Origin: an uncultured Oscillospiraceae bacterium
Lineage (GTDB): Bacteria; Bacillota_A; Clostridia; Oscillospirales; Oscillospiraceae
Assembly: GCA_900754605.1 (NCBI GenBank)
Contig: CAAEDK010000097.1
Span: 1-7,997, forward strand
Length of the DNA: 7,997 nucleotides
Direction of reading: 5' to 3'
Part shown: piece by piece, positions 5,292-7,997 of the stretch
Position numbering within the stretch: position 1 is the stretch's first letter
Layout of the letters: the number at the start of each line of letters is the position of its first letter
Translations under genes and position numbers: made by a program
The notes under the pieces: generated by a model
The model's input: the letters and a program-made list of their open reading frames with translations, nothing else
Databases searched by the model: none
What the model was told of the DNA's origin: nothing

Positions 5292-6161
5292 TTAGAACTG
5301 GTCGTAGTTCTTGTCGTTCTCCAGCTGAGCCAACAGCTCCTTGGTCTCCTTGACGGAGTAACCGTGGTGGATCAGATAGCGCAGGGCCACGACCAGAGCG
5401 GTCACATCGGGGTAGTCCCAAACAAAGCGGCCCATAGTGACACCGCCCACGCCGCAGTCCATGGCCTCACGGGTGATGGTCAGGAAGTGATTCAGCTTGC
5501 CCTCGGCATCCAAACCGGCAGGAGCGTCACCGCCCTGGATCACGACACGGAAGTCGCTGGGCACGGTGGACAAAGCCTTAGCCATAGCATCAGGGTTGCC
5601 GCAGTAAGTGGTCTTAACGATGTCCATGCCCATCTCGCAAGCGGAGCGGATACAGTAGGCGATGTTCTCCCAGGAGGTGCGCTCCTCAACGGGGACGCTC
5701 TCGCCCTTGGGGTACACATGACCGATCAGGGGCATACCCTTCTGCATACACTCGGCAGCAAAGCGGCCAATGGTCTCGAACTGCACGCCCTGGTAGGTAC
5801 CCAGAGTCATGGCGCCCATGGAAACACCGGAGGCGCCCAGAGCAATGGCCTCATCCACATTGCCGAACACGATGTCCTGGGTGGGGGCCACAGGGCTGTA
5901 GTTGGAGATCTTGCACAGGATGGCCACATCGCGGTTCTTCTCTGCATCCCAGCACTGATTCAGGATGCCGGGAGTAACAGTCATGGCATCGGGCTTACCG
6001 GCAACGATCTTGTCGATGGTAGACTGGATGCTGTGCAGGCCGGTCATAGGGGCGATCCCGCGGGAGATGGCGTGGTCCACAGTGATGGCCATCATCTTGT
6101 TGCTCACAGGGTTGACCATGCGGGACATACGTACTTTCTTACCAAGGCCGATATTACTCAT
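5292..6161 (-). CDS. Class I aldolase of the DhnA / DeoC-FbaB-LsrF superfamily
   Basis: This is a TIM-barrel, Schiff-base aldolase, probably cleaving the phosphorylated ketose made by the adjacent kinase into a triose phosphate and an aldehyde. The 289-residue product has K183 in DIVKTTYCG as the expected Schiff-base lysine, D29 in the N-terminal VDHAISRG, and Y150 in GHVYPKG. This D/Y/K set is laid out like that of archaeal DhnA-type enzymes. IQGGD (208-212) and MGRFVWD (243-249) match the phosphate-binding loops, so a phosphorylated substrate is likely. The start has an AGGAAG site. Relatives include archaeal FBP aldolase, the aromatic-pathway enzyme ADH synthase and LsrF of AI-2 breakdown; the operon setting favours a dedicated catabolic aldolase over glycolytic FBP aldolase. 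Exact substrate is unknown. Confidence 0.88.
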   Translation of the reverse strand: MSNIGLGKKVRMSRMVNPVSNKMMAITVDHAISRGIAPMTGLHSIQSTIDKIVAGKPDAMTVTPGILNQCWDAEKNRDVAILCKISNYSPVAPTQDIVFGNVDEAIALGASGVSMGAMTLGTYQGVQFETIGRFAAECMQKGMPLIGHVYPKGESVPVEERTSWENIAYCIRSACEMGMDIVKTTYCGNPDAMAKALSTVPSDFRVVIQGGDAPAGLDAEGKLNHFLTITREAMDCGVGGVTMGRFVWDYPDVTALVVALRYLIHHGYSVKETKELLAQLENDKNYDQF

Positions 6162-6237
6162 TTGAAATACTTCCTTTCATAACGGATCGTTCAACTTGTC
6201 ATGGAAACTTGGGATTCACCGTACACACGGCGGCGGC

Positions 6238-7275
6238 TTACGGTTCGATAATAACCTTCAGGCCAGTGCCGGCAACGCATACGTCATAGGCCTTCTGGAA
6301 GTCCTCGATCTTGAAGCGGTGGGTGACGATCTTGTCTGCATCGATCTTGCCGCTCTTGATCATCTCGGCGGCAGCCAGATAGTCCTCCAGCTTGTAGGCA
6401 GTGCTGCCATTGACGTTGATCTCGTTGTAGTGGATGGTGTTGACCTCGATGGTGGACTCACCCGTTCCAGCAAAGCCGGCGAACAGGTTCACAGTACCAC
6501 CGCGCTTGCACAGCTTCAGGGTGGAGTTCACCAGGGCGGGCACACCGATGGCCATGACAATGACATCCATGCCCTGACCGTTGGTCTCACGGTTGACGAT
6601 GGCGGGCAGGTCCTCCTTGGTGGGATCCACCACCAGGTCGGCACCCAGCTCCAGGGCCACCTTGCGGCGCTGCTCGTTGGGCTCGCTGACGATGACCTTA
6701 CGGGCACCGGCGATCTTGGACAGCTGCAGGTGGAACAGACCAATGGGGCCTGCACCCACGATCAGCACATCATCGTTGAAGCCCGTACCAGCGTTCTTCA
6801 GGCCGCGGATACAGCAGGACAGGGGCTCGATCAGAGCGCCAGCCTGATAGGACACATGCTCAGGCAGCTTCACTACATTCCCGTTCTCGATGCAGATGGC
6901 GGGAATGCGGATATACTCCTCAAAGCCGCCGTCAAACTCATAGCCGATGGCCTTGCGGTCCAGGCAAGCGTTGGTGCGGCCCCGCAGGCAGCTGCTGCAG
7001 TGGTGACAAGGTATAACGTTGGCCACGGCGACTTTCTCGCCCACCTCATATCCCTTTACATCAGCACCCACCTCGGCGATAACACCGCAGAACTCGTGAC
7101 CGATGACAGAGGGGTAGCGGACACCCTTGGTCTTTTTTCCGGTGAGGATCCGCATATCCGTGCCGCAGATGGCGGCAGCCTTCATTTCCAGCAGGATCTC
7201 ATCAGGGCCGATCTGGGGCTTTTCAATCTCCGCCGGAGCGAACTGATTGGGACCAGACAGGACAACTGCTCTCAT
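6238..7275 (-). CDS. Zn-dependent medium-chain dehydrogenase (sorbitol / threonine dehydrogenase-like)
   Basis: This enzyme would oxidise a secondary alcohol of a polyol or sugar acid to a ketone with NAD(P)+. The 345-residue product is full length for the family. Catalytic-zinc ligands are C37 (in AAAICGTD), H60 and E61 (GHEF), with E150 a further candidate. The four structural-zinc cysteines are C90, C93, C96 and C104. The Rossmann motif is GAGPIG (174-179), and acidic E198 at the end of the next strand suggests NAD+ over NADP+. The ATG at 7275 was chosen because an AAGGAAGAAGG ribosome site lies just upstream. An in-frame ATG at 7347 would add 24 basic residues, but it sits only about 10 nt from the predicted transcript start and inside the leader hairpin. 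It is the first gene of the operon. Confidence 0.92.
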   Translation of the reverse strand: MRAVVLSGPNQFAPAEIEKPQIGPDEILLEMKAAAICGTDMRILTGKKTKGVRYPSVIGHEFCGVIAEVGADVKGYEVGEKVAVANVIPCHHCSSCLRGRTNACLDRKAIGYEFDGGFEEYIRIPAICIENGNVVKLPEHVSYQAGALIEPLSCCIRGLKNAGTGFNDDVLIVGAGPIGLFHLQLSKIAGARKVIVSEPNEQRRKVALELGADLVVDPTKEDLPAIVNRETNGQGMDVIVMAIGVPALVNSTLKLCKRGGTVNLFAGFAGTGESTIEVNTIHYNEINVNGSTAYKLEDYLAAAEMIKSGKIDADKIVTHRFKIEDFQKAYDVCVAGTGLKVIIEP

Positions 7276-7281
7276 GAAAAT

Positions 7282-7294
7282 TTCCTTCTTCCTT
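7282..7294 (-). promoter_or_regulatory. Ribosome binding site that fixes the dehydrogenase start
   Basis: The minus strand reads AAGGAAGAAGGAA here, 6-8 nt before the ATG at 7275. The alternative upstream ATG at 7347 has no such site, so the shorter protein is preferred. Confidence 0.75.
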
Positions 7295-7305
7295 TTACAT
7301 GGTTT

Positions 7306-7352
7306 AACAGGTCTCTCCGATTTTGTGCCCAGTGGGCTTCGGAGCATCTGTT
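7306..7352 (-). promoter_or_regulatory. Long hairpin at the 5' end of the operon mRNA
   Basis: On the minus strand three stems nest: AACAG (7348-7352) with CTGTT (7306-7310), CTCCGA (7339-7344) with TCGGAG (7315-7320), and GCCC (7334-7337) with GGGC (7327-7330). The predicted transcript starts near 7356, so the fold would begin within a few nucleotides of the 5' end and finish before the ribosome site. A 5' stem of this kind can protect mRNA from 5' decay. No riboswitch class was recognised. Confidence 0.55.
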
Positions 7353-7362
7353 CTATGGATGT

Positions 7363-7391
7363 ATCGTAGCACTTATGAAGTAAAATTTCAA
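7363..7391 (-). promoter_or_regulatory. Sigma-A-type promoter of the dehydrogenase-aldolase-kinase-TRAP operon
   Basis: On the minus strand, -35 TTGAAA (7386-7391) and -10 TACGAT (7363-7368) are separated by exactly 17 bp. Start of transcription is predicted near 7356. No other convincing promoter or strong terminator was seen within the six genes, so the whole set probably depends on this one. Confidence 0.75.
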
Positions 7392-7413
7392 GTTTGAAAG
7401 TAAATTGAAACTT
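7376..7413. promoter_or_regulatory. Candidate RpiR-type operators over the operon promoter
   Basis: Two related elements repeat with a 19-bp offset on the plus strand: TGAAGTAAAATTTCA (7376-7390) and TGAAAGTAAATTGAA (7395-7409). The first has TGAA/TTCA dyad ends. A further dyad, TTTCAA-GT-TTGAAA (7386-7399), bridges them, and AAGTTT (7390-7395) pairs with AAACTT (7408-7413). The first covers the -35 and most of the spacer, where a bound repressor would block RNA polymerase. RpiR-family operators are often TGAAA..TTTCA-like dyads (recalled, not looked up), and an RpiR gene lies directly upstream. Confidence 0.55.
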
Positions 7414-7487
7414 AACTTTGTATTATTGTCGAAAAAGCGCATCCTATTTTTGTGCTAAACGCTGATTATGGTAAAATATAATGAAGA

Positions 7488-7522
7488 AACACCAGCCTAT
7501 GCATCATGCTCAGGCTGGTGTT
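7488..7522 (-). terminator. Intrinsic terminator of the RpiR regulator gene
   Basis: AACACCAGCCT and AGGCTGGTGTT form an 11-bp perfect stem (7488-7498 with 7512-7522) with a 13-nt loop. On the minus strand it is followed by a T-rich tail (TTTCTTCATTATATTTT). The opposite strand also has a T-run (7530-7534), so it may work both ways. It separates the regulator from the operon. Confidence 0.75.
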
Positions 7523-7556
7523 GTAGTAGTTTTTCTACATTTCATTTGCTAAAAGT

Positions 7557-7576
7557 GAGATACCTTTCCGTATCTC
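7557..7576 (-). terminator. Second, weaker hairpin just past the regulator stop
   Basis: GAGATAC (7557-7563) and GTATCTC (7570-7576) form a 7-bp stem with a 6-nt loop, 29 bp past the regulator stop. The minus strand continues with ACTTTT. It could be a weak first terminator ahead of the stronger one at 7488-7522. Confidence 0.4.
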
Positions 7577-7605
7577 CACCTAAACTGTTTTGTTGTTTCG
7601 CGCCA

Positions 7606-7997
7606 TCAGACCTTGTTATCTGAGGTGGAGGCCCTAGTCTTATAGATTGCCTGGAAGGATTTGTCGTAATCCTGGAATGCCACAATCGCGATCAGACTGT
7701 CCATCACAGCCAACTGAGCCAGCCGTGTACTGGCGGACTCCGACCGGAAAATTGTCTCCTCGCTGATGGTTGTGATGATGTAATCCGCGATCTTGGACAG
7801 GCGGTTCTTTCCTTCCGAGGTCAGCCCCACCACTGTGGCTCCACAGGATTTTCCTACTTCAGCCGCCCGCAGTACGTGGAGGTTATTACCCGAGTGGGAC
7901 ACAGCAAACAGCACATCTCCCGGCTGCAGTAAGGAGGCTTCCATCAGTTGGATATCCTTGTCCTCCACCGCACAAACACGGATCCCGATTTTGAGAA
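7606..7997 (-). CDS. RpiR/MurR-family transcriptional regulator, C-terminal SIS domain (partial)
   Basis: The reading frame is open to the right edge, so the N-terminal helix-turn-helix domain lies outside the window; about 130 C-terminal residues are seen. They form a SIS (sugar isomerase) domain: a QLMEASLLQPGDVLFAVS segment leads into the phosphosugar-binding SHSGNN loop, followed by GATVVGLTSEGKNRLSKIADYII, then ETIFRSESASTRLAQLAVMDSL, the typical RpiR ending. Such regulators sense a sugar phosphate, and here the kinase product is the natural candidate ligand. The gene lies directly upstream of the operon in the same direction, but with its own terminator, and the operon promoter carries dyads suited to it. 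Whether it represses or activates is unknown. The GTG at 7968 is an internal codon, not the start. Confidence 0.9.
   Translation of the reverse strand, partial: LKIGIRVCAVEDKDIQLMEASLLQPGDVLFAVSHSGNNLHVLRAAEVGKSCGATVVGLTSEGKNRLSKIADYIITTISEETIFRSESASTRLAQLAVMDSLIAIVAFQDYDKSFQAIYKTRASTSDNKV

Larger units (their letters stand above)
7276..7605. other. Regulator-operon intergenic region
   Basis: This 330-bp gap holds, in transcription order, two hairpins ending the regulator (7557-7576 and 7488-7522), an AT-rich stretch with no recognised element (7414-7480), the operator-like repeats, the operon promoter, the leader hairpin and the dehydrogenase ribosome site. No small gene with a ribosome site was found. 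Confidence 0.7.

Noticed and set aside
4353..6182. Plus-strand frames antisense to the kinase and aldolase
   Set aside because: No ribosome sites and low-complexity translations; the minus-strand genes explain the open frames.
7276..7347. N-terminal extension of the dehydrogenase from the ATG at 7347
   Set aside because: The ATG lies about 10 nt from the predicted transcript start, inside a hairpin and without a ribosome site, and the extra 24 residues are unlike any family N-terminus.
6196..7383. Long plus-strand frame (395 codons) antisense to the dehydrogenase
   Set aside because: It is Gly/Asp/His/Leu-rich without motifs or a ribosome site, while the opposite strand carries all zinc and cofactor residues.
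7445..7465. Possible CcpA catabolite (cre) site with an AAACGCT core upstream of the operon
   Set aside because: Only the core half matches; the flanking positions miss the consensus on both strands and it lies about 100 bp upstream of the start.

Overview
The window reads as chromosomal DNA of a moderately GC-rich anaerobic Firmicute, most likely an Oscillospiraceae-type gut clostridium (the Flavonifractor / Oscillibacter / Lawsonibacter neighbourhood). This rests on strong AGGAGG-type ribosome sites, GC-rich codon choice inside AT-rich promoters, a lipobox-anchored binding protein, an RpiR-type regulator and GC-rich GTAG hairpin repeats. The taxon is an inference and no marker gene is present. 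Every gene lies on the minus strand, so transcription runs from high to low coordinates.

Right edge (7606-7997): the C-terminal sugar-phosphate-sensing half of an RpiR/MurR-family regulator, followed by two hairpins, at least one of which looks like a terminator. The 7276-7605 gap then holds a good sigma-A promoter (TTGAAA, 17 bp, TACGAT). Its -35 and spacer are covered by two TGAA..GTAAA..TT elements that look like operators. A long hairpin starts a few bases into the predicted transcript.

Centre (7275 down to 695): a six-gene operon with short gaps, in the order Zn-dependent medium-chain dehydrogenase, class I DhnA/DeoC-type aldolase, FGGY carbohydrate kinase, TRAP binding lipoprotein (DctP), TRAP small membrane subunit (DctQ) and TRAP large membrane subunit (DctM). 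The set forms a complete catabolic module: TRAP uptake of a small hydroxylated compound, oxidation to a ketose, phosphorylation, then retro-aldol cleavage to a triose phosphate and an aldehyde. The substrate cannot be read from sequence. A very strong hairpin between dctP and dctQ probably sets binding-protein mRNA above membrane-subunit mRNA.

Left part (56-694): about 640 bp without a convincing gene. From right to left it holds an intrinsic-terminator-like hairpin next to dctM, a 19-bp AT palindrome, three same-orientation GTAG-hairpin-GCC repeats resembling REP elements, further overlapping hairpins, an inverted TGTAAC/GTTACA pair, a consensus-like promoter and a leader of about 140 nt. 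These last elements serve a gene whose first 18 codons, a signal-peptide start, lie at 1-55.

The most notable points are the uncharacterised dehydrogenase-aldolase-kinase-TRAP pathway with its adjacent RpiR regulator and operator-like sites, and the GTAG hairpin cluster.
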